Source: Gemmatimonadota bacterium (GTDB lineage: Bacteria > Gemmatimonadota > Gemmatimonadetes > Longimicrobiales > Gaopeijiaceae). Taken from it: a DNA stretch of 46,507 nt. Below are positions 1-7,173 of the stretch, in pieces. The notes under the pieces were generated by a model. The model made no database searches, was not told the origin of the DNA, and worked only from the letters and a program-made list of their open reading frames with translations. Numbering within the stretch: the stretch's first letter is position 1; the number at the start of each line of letters is the position of its first letter. Position numbers and translations under genes: made by a program. Location: contig JBBEBG010000026.1 in the NCBI GenBank assembly GCA_040882465.1, forward strand, positions 1-46,507. Reading direction: 5' to 3'.

Positions 1-54
1 GGGGGTGGGGTCATGCTCGTGAGAACCCTGGGGTCATCCTCGTGAGAAGTGACA
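1..54. mobile_element. Probable terminal end of an IS21-like insertion sequence, cut by window edge
   Basis: Two 19-base direct repeats with one mismatch lie at 7-25 and 30-48 (GGGGTCATGCTCGTGAGAA and GGGGTCATCCTCGTGAGAA). On the minus strand the block begins TGTCACTTCTC at position 54 and contains ATGACCCC twice. IS21-family ends are known to start with TG and to carry several internal repeats, often with a TGACCCC core. The call rests on this resemblance. No istA/istB gene is in the window, so the element body would lie to the left. Confidence 0.45.
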
Positions 55-106
55 GAGCTACGCGACCGCCATCGAACTCAGGCCCTGAATGACCTTCCGT
101 CTAGCT

Positions 107-179
107 ACCTAACCAGCGCGTGAACCTGGCGATGTGAGCATCTGGGAAACACCTTAAGAGCTTCGTACGCAGGTTATGC
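107..179 (+). other. Candidate attC recombination site 1 (degenerate)
   Basis: An R''-like ACCTAAC at 107-113 and an R'-like GTTATGC at 173-179 bound 73 bases. The inner arms (GCGCGTGAACCT near the left, AGCTTCGTACGC near the right) are only about two-thirds complementary. It would close a cassette whose left part is cut by the IS-like end, and it sits just upstream of the methyltransferase gene, where a cassette junction is expected. This is weaker than the sites at 1045, 2641 and 3430. Confidence 0.5.
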
Positions 180-217
180 GCAAAGACGTTACGCCGAAGC
201 GAAGTCGGGAGGGCGTC

Positions 218-1050
218 ATGAGTGATGCGCTGGAGGCAGCGAAGCTGAAAGCGGAGAAGACCTACAACGCTGCCGTAGACAAGTTCGACGCTGAGCCGTT
301 GGCTTTCTGGGACCGATATGGCCGTCGGACAGTCGAACGCCTGAAGCTACGAAGCGGTGTCACTTCCTGGACGTGTGTTGCGGAACGGGCGCATCTGCAA
401 TGCCCGCTGCGCAAGGCGTGGGTTCAGACGGGTCAGTCATTGCGGTGGATCTCGCCGAGGAGTTACTGAAGCTCGGCCGCGCAAAGGCGCAAGCGGCTGG
501 GCTGGGAAGCTTAGAGTTTCGACGCGCGGATATGACGGCTCTGGGCTTTCCGGATCGGCACTTCGACGCGGTTATCTGCGTATTCGGTATCTTCTTCGTA
601 CCAGACATGGAGGCGGAGGTCGCAGAGCTGTGGCGGATGGTGCGGCCGGGCGGGCAACTGGCGATTACGACATGGGGACCGAATATTTTTGCGCCCGCGT
701 ACGAGGTCTGGCTATCCACCGTACGTCGGGTGCGTCCCGATCTCTACTCGGCATTCAACCCGTGGGACCGGATTACGACGCCGGACTCAGTCCGCAAGCT
801 GTTCGTCGACGCGGGCGTTCGCCACGCCGAGGTCGTCGCCGAGGAGGGCTATCAGGTTCTACGCACGCCCGAGGACTTCTGGACCATCGCACTGGGCAGC
901 GGCCTGCGATGGACGATCGATCAGATGGGCACCGACGCAGCGCGCGGCGTTAAGCAAGAGACTCTCAACACGCTGTCCGCGAGGGGCGTCGAACGCGTGG
1001 AAACGAATGTCATCTACGCAGTCGCACGGAAAGGATCGGGCTCGGTCTAA
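218..1050 (+). CDS. Class I SAM-dependent methyltransferase, frameshifted cassette gene
   Basis: A UbiE-type Rossmann methyltransferase of unknown substrate. The start at ATG 218 follows a good ribosome site (GGGAGGG, 208-214). The frame from 218 gives the N-terminal helical part (AEPLAFWDRYGRRTVERLK) up to about 357. The rest reads in another frame from about 360 and contains motif I (LDVCCGTGASAMPAA), the acidic motif (VIAVD) and motif IV (FDAVICVFGIFF), ending at TAA 1050. One missing base near 355-362 would restore a continuous protein of about 277 residues with motif I complete. Either the gene is inactivated or this is an assembly error. The stop codon lies inside the R'' box of the following attC site, as is common for integron cassettes. 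Confidence 0.75.
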
Positions 1051-1102
1051 CACTGGCTTGCACCGGACGGCCTTCGGCCGCCGGTGAAGCCAAACGCTAG
1101 CC
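1045..1102 (+). other. attC site 2 (integron cassette recombination site)
   Basis: R'' GTCTAAC (1045-1051) is followed by L'' GGCTTGCACCGG, a short loop, L' CCGGTGAAGCC and R' GCTAGCC (1096-1102). L'' and L' are perfectly complementary except for one unpaired G in L'', the extrahelical base that orients attC folding. The 58-base length and layout match the short attC class carried by aadA-type cassettes. R' differs from the consensus GTTRRRY at its second base. The central stem is GGACGGCC / GGCCGCC around TTC. Confidence 0.85.
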
Positions 1103-1107
1103 GGCAC

Positions 1108-1776
1108 ATGAAAAGGGGGTCGGTGGAGCCGGCAATTCCCTCCGAGCTGTCTCAGGTCGTGCGAGCCGTGGACTGTCTCATACATCTGCGCCCTCATCTC
1201 CAAATGGACCTTGTCGCAGTGACGGGTGGCCTAGCGATCCACCTCCATCTGGAAAGGGAAGGCATTCTATCTCCTCGTCCAGTGCTGGACCTCGATCTCG
1301 TGGCGGTACGCCCCGACGCCGTTGCCCCGTCCGTGGTGTCGGACTTCTTGGTGAGTCATTACCATCTCCCTACTCAGAAAAAGCCCAAGTTCCTGATCCA
1401 GTTGGTAGACCCCACCTCACGTTGCCGAGTTGACGTGTTCCCGGATATGCACGGCAGCCTCACGCGCGCCGTCCCGGAGTCCTTCGGCGGCATCACGATC
1501 TGCGTTGTCCAAGCCGCCGACATCCTTGACCACAAGCTCCAGACCCTAAGGACCGCCAGTCGGGAGCGGCCGGTCGATCCCAAACACCATGAGCACGCGG
1601 TTGCGTTGGGCCGACTGCTCGGGCGGGACGTGCCGAGCGTTCCCGGCCAGGATCTCTCAATCGACCAGTACAGCTCAGAGTTGGAACAACGTTGTCGCCG
1701 CTGCGACGAGAGCCGCTCGACCGCGTTTCCACTGGCATCGAAGCAGGAGATCTTCGAGGTGTTGGGGTACGTGTAG
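1108..1776 (+). CDS. Nucleotidyltransferase-fold protein (AbiEii-like), cassette gene
   Basis: A 222-residue protein with the signature of the minimal nucleotidyltransferase fold: a GG pair at residues 40-41 (AVTGGLAIHL), an Arg soon after, the acidic DLDLV strand at 61-65, and a third acidic strand (CRVDVFPD) around 115. These place it near the AbiEii/MNT group, whose members transfer nucleotides to tRNA or proteins as toxins or defence factors. No AbiEi-type antitoxin partner is adjacent. An in-frame GTG at 1084 would start inside the attC site, so ATG 1108, 6 bases after R', is preferred. The gene fills one cassette (about 1097-1907). Substrate and toxicity cannot be read from the sequence. 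Confidence 0.65.
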   Translation: MKRGSVEPAIPSELSQVVRAVDCLIHLRPHLQMDLVAVTGGLAIHLHLEREGILSPRPVLDLDLVAVRPDAVAPSVVSDFLVSHYHLPTQKKPKFLIQLVDPTSRCRVDVFPDMHGSLTRAVPESFGGITICVVQAADILDHKLQTLRTASRERPVDPKHHEHAVALGRLLGRDVPSVPGQDLSIDQYSSELEQRCRRCDESRSTAFPLASKQEIFEVLGYV

Positions 1777-1796
1777 GGTGACCGGTAACCAGTGCT

Positions 1797-1913
1797 TTCT
1801 AACCAGGATTTACTCCTGCAGGCGATACGCGAAGCTCAGGGGCCATGTGTCTTGCAACACATGCCCCCGGGCAGGCATGATTCTCCCGCAGTAGAAACCC
1901 AAAGTCGTTATGC
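1797..1913 (+). other. Candidate attC site 3 (long form)
   Basis: R''-like TTCTAAC (1797-1803) and R'-like GTTATGC (1907-1913) bound 117 bases. In the middle, a strong stem forms between GGGGCCATGTGT (about 1839-1850) and ACACATGCCCC (about 1856-1866) with one extra C on the left arm. The outer arms are only partly complementary. Long attC sites with extended stems are known, for example the Vibrio repeats. Its position, 20 bases after the stop of one cassette gene and 69 bases before the next start, supports the call. R' is identical to that of candidate site 1. Confidence 0.55.
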
Positions 1914-1982
1914 CGGGCGCCGTGAGGGGACAGCTCCCAGGGCTAAGGCATTTGGCATCAATGCGGTTTCGAGAGGTGGTCC

Positions 1983-2657
1983 ATGCCGAGAGCGGTCGGG
2001 GAGATCGGGTTCTGGTCCGGTGTTGCCGCGGGTGCGTTTGCCCTCGCTTACGACATTGTGCAGATCCTGCAGGTGATGGGTGTCCTCCGATTTCCGCTCG
2101 ACGACGTTCTGATTTACGGCACATCCCTCTGCATTGTGGTCCCGTTCATTCTCGAGATGCTGGCTTTCCACCACCTAAGCCCGAGGGATCGGCAATTCTG
2201 GACGCATGCGGCCCTGATCTTCGCCATCGTCTACGCAGTCTTTGTCACGGCTAACTACGTAGTTCAACTCGCGACGGTAATCCCGGCGAGGTTGGCCGGG
2301 ACGTCAGAGGCGATCCGAGTCCTGGAGCAAGCACCGCATTCGCTCTTCTGGGATTACGATGCGATCGGTTACATCGCGATGGGGTTGGCGACGCTGCTGG
2401 CCCTTCCTGCCTTGGGCAACACCGGGTTTGAGCGGTGGGTGCGGAGATCCTTCATCGCTCACGCTCTCGTCACGATTCCGATCAGCGTCGTGTACTTCTA
2501 CCCCACGTACTCGCAGAACTTGCTATTCCTGGGTTTTCCATGGGCGCTTACGGCACCGCTCTTCATGCTGTTGCTCGCGATCCTGTTGAGGAAGAAGGGG
2601 AATGATGGTGGCGTGGAGGCGCCAAGTAGCGCGGGGGCCTGCCTAACGGGCGCGTGA
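1983..2657 (+). CDS. Six-helix membrane protein of unknown function, cassette gene
   Basis: A 224-residue hydrophobic protein with about six predicted transmembrane helices (roughly residues 9-28, 42-62, 75-100, 126-146, 155-173 and 180-203) and a short charged C-terminal tail starting LLRKKGND. No catalytic or transport motif is recognised. Its even spread of helices recalls small integral proteins of the DUF4386/DUF998 kind, but this is only a shape comparison. It is the single gene of its cassette, and its last codons run into the attC site at 2641-2730. Confidence 0.65.
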   Translation: MPRAVGEIGFWSGVAAGAFALAYDIVQILQVMGVLRFPLDDVLIYGTSLCIVVPFILEMLAFHHLSPRDRQFWTHAALIFAIVYAVFVTANYVVQLATVIPARLAGTSEAIRVLEQAPHSLFWDYDAIGYIAMGLATLLALPALGNTGFERWVRRSFIAHALVTIPISVVYFYPTYSQNLLFLGFPWALTAPLFMLLLAILLRKKGNDGGVEAPSSAGACLTGA

Positions 2658-2730
2658 AGCTGGCGCGGTCGCCATTCCGGTGGGAATCTTCAACCCATCT
2701 TCGCGCAGCTTACGCGCCGAAACGCTATGT
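2641..2730 (+). other. attC site 4 (integron cassette recombination site)
   Basis: R'' GCCTAAC (2641-2647), L'' GGCGCGTGAAGCTGGCGC, L' GCGCAGCTTACGCGCC and R' GCTATGT (2724-2730). The long arms pair over 16 bases with two unpaired G residues in L'', again the attC asymmetry. The R'' box lies within the last codons of the membrane-protein gene. R' again has C at the second position, like the site at 1096, so both may share a local variant. Confidence 0.8.
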
Positions 2731-2760
2731 GCATGTAGAACCGCAGGGGGGACGAAGACC

Positions 2761-3417
2761 ATGAGAAAGCTGGTTGTGGGAACCTTCCTGACTCTGGACG
2801 GCGTCATGCAGGCGCCCGGCGGCCCTAACGAGGACCGCGAAGGCGGCTTCCGGCACGGCGGCTGGTTAGTTCCCTATTTTGACGAGAAGTTTGGCGAAAT
2901 CATGACTGAGTGGACCAAGCGAGCCGGTGCTTTCCTTCTCGGCCGCAAGACCTATGAGATCTTCGCGGGTTCTTGGCCCAAGTCCACCGACCCGGCGGAC
3001 GAGATCGCTGGGGCCCTCAACACGCGACCGAAGTTCGTTGCTTCGCGCACGCTCGATAAAGTTACCTGGAACAATTCCCACCTGCTCAAAGGCGACGTAG
3101 CCGAGGAGGTAGCAAAGCTCAAGGCACAGGAAGGTGGCGAGATTCAGGTCCACGGCAGCAGCGACCTCCTTCAAACCCTGCTCAAGCACAATCTGATCGA
3201 CACGCTTCGTATTTGGCACTTCCCTGTTGTTGTCGGCACCGGCAAGCGCCTCTTCGGCGACGGCACAATCCCAGGCAGCTTCCGGCTTTTCGACACACAG
3301 CAGACCGCTGCCGGTGCTGTCCTGCACGTGTACGAGCGTACTGGCGGCCTCAAGTACGGCGAAGTAGAAGTCGGCCAGGAGACCGTGATCTTCGATTCGG
3401 ATACGGCACATAAGTAA
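2761..3417 (+). CDS. Dihydrofolate reductase / RibD C-terminal domain family protein, cassette gene
   Basis: A 218-residue protein starting MRKLVVGTFLTLDGVMQAPG, the typical opening of the YyaP/YwjB group of RibD C-terminal-domain reductases. FLLGRKTYEIFAGSWP (about 60-75), IQVHGSSDLLQTLL and FPVVVGTGKRLF are the expected NADPH-binding fold segments. The natural substrate of this group is usually unknown, and homologues are frequent integron cassette cargo. DHFR-type cassettes (dfr) give trimethoprim resistance, but this one lacks the DfrA/DfrB pattern, so no resistance is claimed. ATG 2761 is preceded by a purine-rich GGGGGGACGAAG ribosome site. The cassette runs from about 2725 to 3472. Confidence 0.85.
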   Translation: MRKLVVGTFLTLDGVMQAPGGPNEDREGGFRHGGWLVPYFDEKFGEIMTEWTKRAGAFLLGRKTYEIFAGSWPKSTDPADEIAGALNTRPKFVASRTLDKVTWNNSHLLKGDVAEEVAKLKAQEGGEIQVHGSSDLLQTLLKHNLIDTLRIWHFPVVVGTGKRLFGDGTIPGSFRLFDTQQTAAGAVLHVYERTGGLKYGEVEVGQETVIFDSDTAHK

Positions 3418-3429
3418 CGCATCACCAGC

Positions 3430-3478
3430 GCCCAACTGTCGGTTGCAGCGGACGGGCCGCTGAACCGAGGCGTTAGAC
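3430..3478 (+). other. attC site 5 (integron cassette recombination site)
   Basis: R'' GCCCAAC (3430-3436), L'' TCGGTTGCAGCGG, L' CCGCTGAACCGA and R' GTTAGAC (3472-3478), total 49 bases. R' matches the GTTRRRY consensus exactly. The arms pair perfectly over 12 bases apart from one unpaired G in L''. It begins 12 bases after the stop of the reductase gene. This is the cleanest attC in the window. Confidence 0.9.
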
Positions 3479-3532
3479 GGCGGGGAGAAGGGCCGGGATC
3501 GACCGGGGCAGTTTCTTTCCTGGAGTCAAGCG

Positions 3533-3871
3533 ATGCGACTCGATCCTATTCTCCGATCCCGCGCATACATAAAAGTTGAGCGACCTCCCGAGTTGTGGAA
3601 GGCCGGCACCGAGGACTCTCGGTTCCTGCCGCTGCTGGGCGAGGCCATCGCGGCCGCTCTCGCCAGCGGCGCTCCACTCCGCGAGCTCACTCGGCACGCG
3701 TCAGACAGCGTGGTGGAGTTCCCCGAGGACGGCGATGATTTGGTGGCCCCTCAGCCCGCAGAGTACGTCGCCATCACGGTTCGCGCGCCGACCGATCTCG
3801 GACCAGACGACAAGTGGCATCCCACGTCACCCTGCCGACGCGGCCTCCTCTTTACCCAGTTCGGAGAGTAA
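3533..3871 (+). CDS. Hypothetical protein, probable last cassette gene
   Basis: A 112-residue protein with no recognised domain. The middle is acidic (VVEFPEDGDDLVAP) and is followed by a beta-like stretch (EYVAITVRAPTDLGPDD). ATG 3533 has a GGAG ribosome site nine bases upstream and lies 55 bases after the R' box of attC site 5, the usual position for a cassette gene. No attC was found after it, so it may be the terminal cassette or the site may have decayed. The C-terminus could be altered by a frameshift, since the last 20 residues look less structured. Confidence 0.45.
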   Translation: MRLDPILRSRAYIKVERPPELWKAGTEDSRFLPLLGEAIAAALASGAPLRELTRHASDSVVEFPEDGDDLVAPQPAEYVAITVRAPTDLGPDDKWHPTSPCRRGLLFTQFGE

Positions 3872-3948
3872 CTCGCCGTTCAGCCGACCTACGCGCGGAG
3901 CCTCGTGCCCGCCTCTGGATTCACCACTAGCCCAACCGGGAACACGTC

Positions 3949-4297
3949 ATGGACGAGAAAGAGCTCTTCACCAAGTTCTGGACTGACGAAGCGAAGGCCA
4001 CGCGAAACGTGCTCGCGCGAATTCCTGAGGGATCCGCCACAGATGCCCGCGACCATGCGCGAGATTCTTCAGGCGTATGAAGAACAGGGAGCCACCCTGG
4101 CAAGCCGGTGGCACGCGCTGCCGTCCGAGCGCTGGAACGGCATGCTCGAATTCTTCGGAAGCCAACGACCCGCGGCACCCATGGCATGGAGCTTCCTCTT
4201 CGATATCGTTCACCACCGTGGTCAGATCACGACGTACCCGCGCCCAATGGGATCCACGGTGCCGCAGATCTACGGGCCCAGCGCTGACGAGCCCTAA
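3949..4297 (+). pseudogene. DinB-family protein remnant (internal deletion and frameshift)
   Basis: ATG 3949 opens a frame reading MDEKELFTKFWTDEAKATRN, typical of the start of DinB four-helix-bundle proteins, and runs to about 4030. The family's C-terminal half (TMREILQAYEEQ, then FLFDIVHHRGQITTY) follows in a different frame up to TAA 4297. About 40-50 residues expected between these parts, including the first metal-binding His, are missing. The gene is therefore deleted and out of frame. The surviving HHRGQ motif supplies the second metal-ligand region of the fold. A second DinB-like gene follows at 4352. Confidence 0.65.
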
Positions 4298-4351
4298 CCA
4301 CGAGTCACGCTTCGATGGCGTCTCGCTCTCTTCCCGAATGGACCCGCAGTC

Positions 4352-4831
4352 ATGCTTTCGGATGACCTGAACCGCAGCCTCCCGTCACTCCTCAGTGAGC
4401 TTGTGAACGGCGCTCCAGAAGCGGGTTCCTTTGTGCTCAATCGAGGTGATCGGGGATTGTTGGCGTCCCTGGATGGATTGTCTGCTGCCGCGGCGTCCGC
4501 GTCACGCGGTGGCGGTGCCACCATCGCGGCGCACGTTGATCACCTCCGCTATGGACTGTCCCTGATGAATCGATGGGCAGCGGGCGAAAACCCGTTCCCC
4601 GATGCGGACTGGTCCTTATCCTGGAAAACAGTGTCGGTGTCTGAAGAAGAATGGCTCGACCTGCGTGCGGGATTGCGCGACGAGGCGGAAAGATGGCATT
4701 TGGCGCTCCAATCCCAGCGCCAGGTCCGTGGCGTCGAGTTGGACGGTGTGGTGGGAAGCATCGCTCACCTGGCTTACCACCTGGGAGCGATCCGCCAGAT
4801 CGATGCCACGCTACGAGGCCCCAAGGAATGA
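4352..4831 (+). CDS. DinB-like four-helix-bundle protein
   Basis: A 159-residue protein with two characteristic histidine segments: AAHVDHLRYGLSLMNRW (about residues 52-69) and HLAYHLGAIRQI (about 140-151). In DinB-like proteins these His residues bind a divalent metal in a four-helix bundle. Some relatives are thiol-dependent S-transferases, but most have no known reaction. It is the normal length for the family. It lies 54 bases after a decayed DinB gene of a different subtype, so the pair is not a simple tandem duplication. Whether it belongs to the cassette array or to the adjacent core genome is unclear. Confidence 0.7.
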   Translation: MLSDDLNRSLPSLLSELVNGAPEAGSFVLNRGDRGLLASLDGLSAAAASASRGGGATIAAHVDHLRYGLSLMNRWAAGENPFPDADWSLSWKTVSVSEEEWLDLRAGLRDEAERWHLALQSQRQVRGVELDGVVGSIAHLAYHLGAIRQIDATLRGPKE

Positions 4832-4844
4832 CGACACTCCTTGG
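4821..4844 (+). terminator. Possible terminator hairpin
   Basis: CCAAGGA (4821-4827) pairs with TCCTTGG (4838-4844) across a ten-base loop that contains the stop codon of the DinB-like gene. No T-tract follows, so rho-independent termination is doubtful. Confidence 0.25.
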
Positions 4845-4879
4845 CCCGTTGGGATGCATCGTGCCGACGGAATGAAGCG

Positions 4880-5398
4880 ATGGATGTTCTAAACAGCGTG
4901 GCGCTTGGAATCTGCCTCAGTGCTGCCTGTGGGTTTCGCGTTTTTGCGCCGCTTCTGGTTCTGAGCGCCGCGGGGCTCTCGGGCCACTTCACACCGGCTG
5001 AGAACCTTGCGTGGATCTCATCGTGGCCCGCACTCACCCTCTTCGGGACGGCCACCTTCGTCGAGATTTTCGCGTACTACATTCCTTGGGCAGACAACGC
5101 CCTGGACGCGATCGCAACACCCGCGGCCTTGATCGCCGGTGCTCTCGCTGCCGCCTCCGTCTTCGGCGATCTCCCACCCGCTTTACAGTGGTTCTTGGCT
5201 GCCGTGGCGGGCGGCGGTTCAGCTGGCCTGGTGCAAGCCGGCACGGTCATCCTGAGAGGCACATCATCGGTCGCGACCGGAGGCACCGGCAATTTCGCGG
5301 TGGCATCTCTCGAGAACACCCTCTCGCTCGTAACGGCCGTCCTCGCCCTGATTATGCCCTTGATCATGGTGGTGGTGCTTGCAGCGAGCGGCCTCTAG
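4880..5398 (+). CDS. DUF4126 family membrane protein
   Basis: A 172-residue protein. The opening VALGICLSAACGFRVFAPLL is the recognisable N-terminal signature of DUF4126 proteins, which have four or five transmembrane helices and no known function. Hydrophobic spans lie at about residues 4-34, 49-69, 77-95, 107-123 and 145-170. ATG 4880 (MDVLNS) is chosen because the signature begins just after it. An upstream in-frame ATG at 4841 would add an unconserved charged peptide and start inside the hairpin. The gene faces the tRNA-Lys gene convergently. Confidence 0.75.
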   Translation: MDVLNSVALGICLSAACGFRVFAPLLVLSAAGLSGHFTPAENLAWISSWPALTLFGTATFVEIFAYYIPWADNALDAIATPAALIAGALAAASVFGDLPPALQWFLAAVAGGGSAGLVQAGTVILRGTSSVATGGTGNFAVASLENTLSLVTAVLALIMPLIMVVVLAASGL

Positions 5399-5469
5399 GC
5401 CTGGCGGTATGTGCTGAGGCAACGGATGAAGCCCAGGCCCGTGGAGGACTGAGGGGCCACCTGTGGGAG

Positions 5470-5542
5470 TGCGCCGCCTAGGAATCGAACCTAGAACCTA
5501 CGGATTAAGAGTCCGTTGCTCTGCCAGTTGAGCTAGCGGCGC
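5470..5542 (-). tRNA. tRNA-Lys (anticodon CUU)
   Basis: Read on the minus strand, a complete 73-base cloverleaf is present: acceptor GCGCCGC pairing with GCGGCGC, D-arm GCTC/GAGC, anticodon stem ACGGA/TCCGT with loop CTCTTAA (anticodon CTT), T-arm CTAGG/CCTAG with TTCGATT loop, and discriminator A. The 3' CCA is not encoded. It marks the junction between the accessory segment to the left and core metabolic genes to the right. Confidence 0.95.
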
Positions 5543-5609
5543 GGACTTCCGAGGCCTTGGCCCCGGAGCGGTTGAAGCTACCGACCCGACTCCACGCGTC
5601 AACCCCCGA

Positions 5610-6794
5610 TCAGAAGGCCGAGAGCCCGGTTACCGTCTGGCCGAGAATCAGGCCATGCACGTCATGCGTTCCCTCATAGGTATACACGGACTCGAGGTTC
5701 GCCATGTGACGCATCGCCGCGTATTCGACGAGGATCCCGTTCGCTCCGAGGAGCCGGCGGGCCTCACGCGCGACGTTGCACGCCATGTCCACATTGGCCC
5801 GCTTGGCGAGCGACACCTGCTGCGGCGTCATCGTCTTTCTGTCCTTGAGGCGGCCCAGTTGAAGGGTGAGGAGCTGGCCCTGCGTGATCCCCGTGAGCAT
5901 GTCTGCCAGCCGCACCTGTTGGATCTGCTTTCCACCGATCGGTCCGTCGAAGGCGACGCGTTCCACCGAATACCGCCGCGCCTCCTCGTAACACGCCATC
6001 GCCGCCCCCACCGCGCCCCAGGCGATCCCGTAACGAGCCTGCGTCAGGCACATGAGGGGACTCTTGAGCCCGGACGTTCCGGGAAGGAGCGCCGAGGCGG
6101 GAACCTCGACGTCTTCCAAGTGAAGCTCGCTCGTGTCCGAAGCGAGAAGGGAGAGCTTCCCCTTTTGATCGCGCGCGGTGAATCCCGGCGTGTTCGTTGG
6201 AACGAGAAATCCGCGGATCCCCGACGCATCCCCGGCATCCCCGGTCTGCGCCCAAACGAGGGCCACGTCGGCCATCGAGCCGTTCGTGATCCACATCTTC
6301 GTCCCGTTCAGCAGCCATCCCCCCATCGTCTGCTTCGCGGTCGTGATCATCCCGGCAGGATTGGAGCCGTAGTCGGGCTCGGTGAGCCCGAAGCAGCCGA
6401 TCTTTTCGCCGGAGGCGAGCCTGGGTAGCCACTCGGTGCGATGCGCGTCGCTCCCGAAGGCGAAGATCGGGTACATGACGAGGGCGCCCTGCACCGAAGC
6501 GAAAGAGCGGATCCCCGAATCGCCTCGCTCGAGCTCCTGCATGATAAGCCCGTACGCGACGTTGTTCAGTCCCGCGCAGCCGTGATCTTCTGGAAGATTC
6601 GCGCCGAGGATTCCGAGCTCGCCCATCTCGGGAATGAGCTCCTTCGGAAAGTACCTCCCAGCATAGGCTTCACGAATGACGGGGAGAACGCGCGATTCCA
6701 CCCAGTCGCGGATCGTGTCCCGCACCATCCGCTCTTCTTCGGAGAGGAGGGAATCCACGTCATAGAAGTCCACGCCCTCGTAAGCCGACGCCAT
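5610..6794 (-). CDS. gcdH: Glutaryl-CoA dehydrogenase
   Basis: A 394-residue FAD-dependent acyl-CoA dehydrogenase. Glutaryl-CoA dehydrogenases oxidise and decarboxylate glutaryl-CoA to crotonyl-CoA in lysine, tryptophan and aromatic-compound breakdown. The glutarate-binding region reads GIRSFASVQGALVM, where the Arg corresponds to the conserved substrate-binding Arg. The FAD region CFGLTEPDYGSNPAGM and the C-terminal YEGTHDVHGLILG with catalytic Glu at about residue 374 follow. Along its length it resembles the human GCDH pattern, including KLSLLASDTSELHLEDVEVP and QLGRLKDR. The start ATG 6794 gives the family's normal length without a transit peptide. A small zinc-ribbon membrane protein gene ends 6 bases upstream. 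Confidence 0.92.
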   Translation of the reverse strand: MASAYEGVDFYDVDSLLSEEERMVRDTIRDWVESRVLPVIREAYAGRYFPKELIPEMGELGILGANLPEDHGCAGLNNVAYGLIMQELERGDSGIRSFASVQGALVMYPIFAFGSDAHRTEWLPRLASGEKIGCFGLTEPDYGSNPAGMITTAKQTMGGWLLNGTKMWITNGSMADVALVWAQTGDAGDASGIRGFLVPTNTPGFTARDQKGKLSLLASDTSELHLEDVEVPASALLPGTSGLKSPLMCLTQARYGIAWGAVGAAMACYEEARRYSVERVAFDGPIGGKQIQQVRLADMLTGITQGQLLTLQLGRLKDRKTMTPQQVSLAKRANVDMACNVAREARRLLGANGILVEYAAMRHMANLESVYTYEGTHDVHGLILGQTVTGLSAF

Positions 6795-6800
6795 GAATGA

Positions 6801-7163
6801 TCACTCCTTGGGGGTGGGGGGCACGGCCTCCGCGGCCGGGTGGTTGCGGGCGCGGTCGAGTCCATAGAGCAACTCGCGCGTGACTCGCGCTCCGAGGTAG
6901 AAGGCGATGAGGAGAGTCGCCGCCCATGCGGCGGGGATCAGGGAAAGATCCGGCTGAATCACGAACCAGATGTACAGCGCGAGAAGCAGAGTGAACACCC
7001 CACCGGCAATCCATCCCCGCGTCGCCGCACGCCGCCGAGCCTTCGTGACGCACTCGTCGCACCAGAGGAGCCGGTCGAGGTTCCGCGCGGGCCTCGGCTG
7101 GAGACACCGGACGCAGGTGAAGTCCTCGAGGGAGTCGCGACTGCGATCGGACGGGCGGTTCAT
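6801..7163 (-). CDS. Zinc-ribbon two-helix membrane protein of unknown function
   Basis: A 120-residue protein. The N-terminal part contains CVRCLQPRP and LLWCDECVTKAR, two CxxC pairs that should form a zinc ribbon (about residues 16-42). Two transmembrane helices follow (about 51-70 and 75-93), then a cytoplasmic tail. No enzyme motif is seen. It lies between the isocitrate dehydrogenase and glutaryl-CoA dehydrogenase genes with gaps of 10 and 6 bases, so the three are probably cotranscribed. The role is unknown. Confidence 0.65.
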   Translation of the reverse strand: MNRPSDRSRDSLEDFTCVRCLQPRPARNLDRLLWCDECVTKARRRAATRGWIAGGVFTLLLALYIWFVIQPDLSLIPAAWAATLLIAFYLGARVTRELLYGLDRARNHPAAEAVPPTPKE

Positions 7164-7173
7164 GGGCGACCGC

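Noticed and set aside
7-48. Two direct repeats at the window start considered as a CRISPR array
   Set aside because: Only two 19-base copies with a 4-base gap; no spacer-sized intervals or cas genes. An IS end fits better.
2761-3417. Trimethoprim-resistance dihydrofolate reductase (dfr) cassette
   Set aside because: The protein is of the RibD C-terminal/YyaP type, lacks DfrA or DfrB patterns, and no resistance function can be claimed.
3872-3948. A sixth attC site after the hypothetical gene at 3533-3871
   Set aside because: No matching R''/R' pair or asymmetric arms were found here or around 4290-4350.
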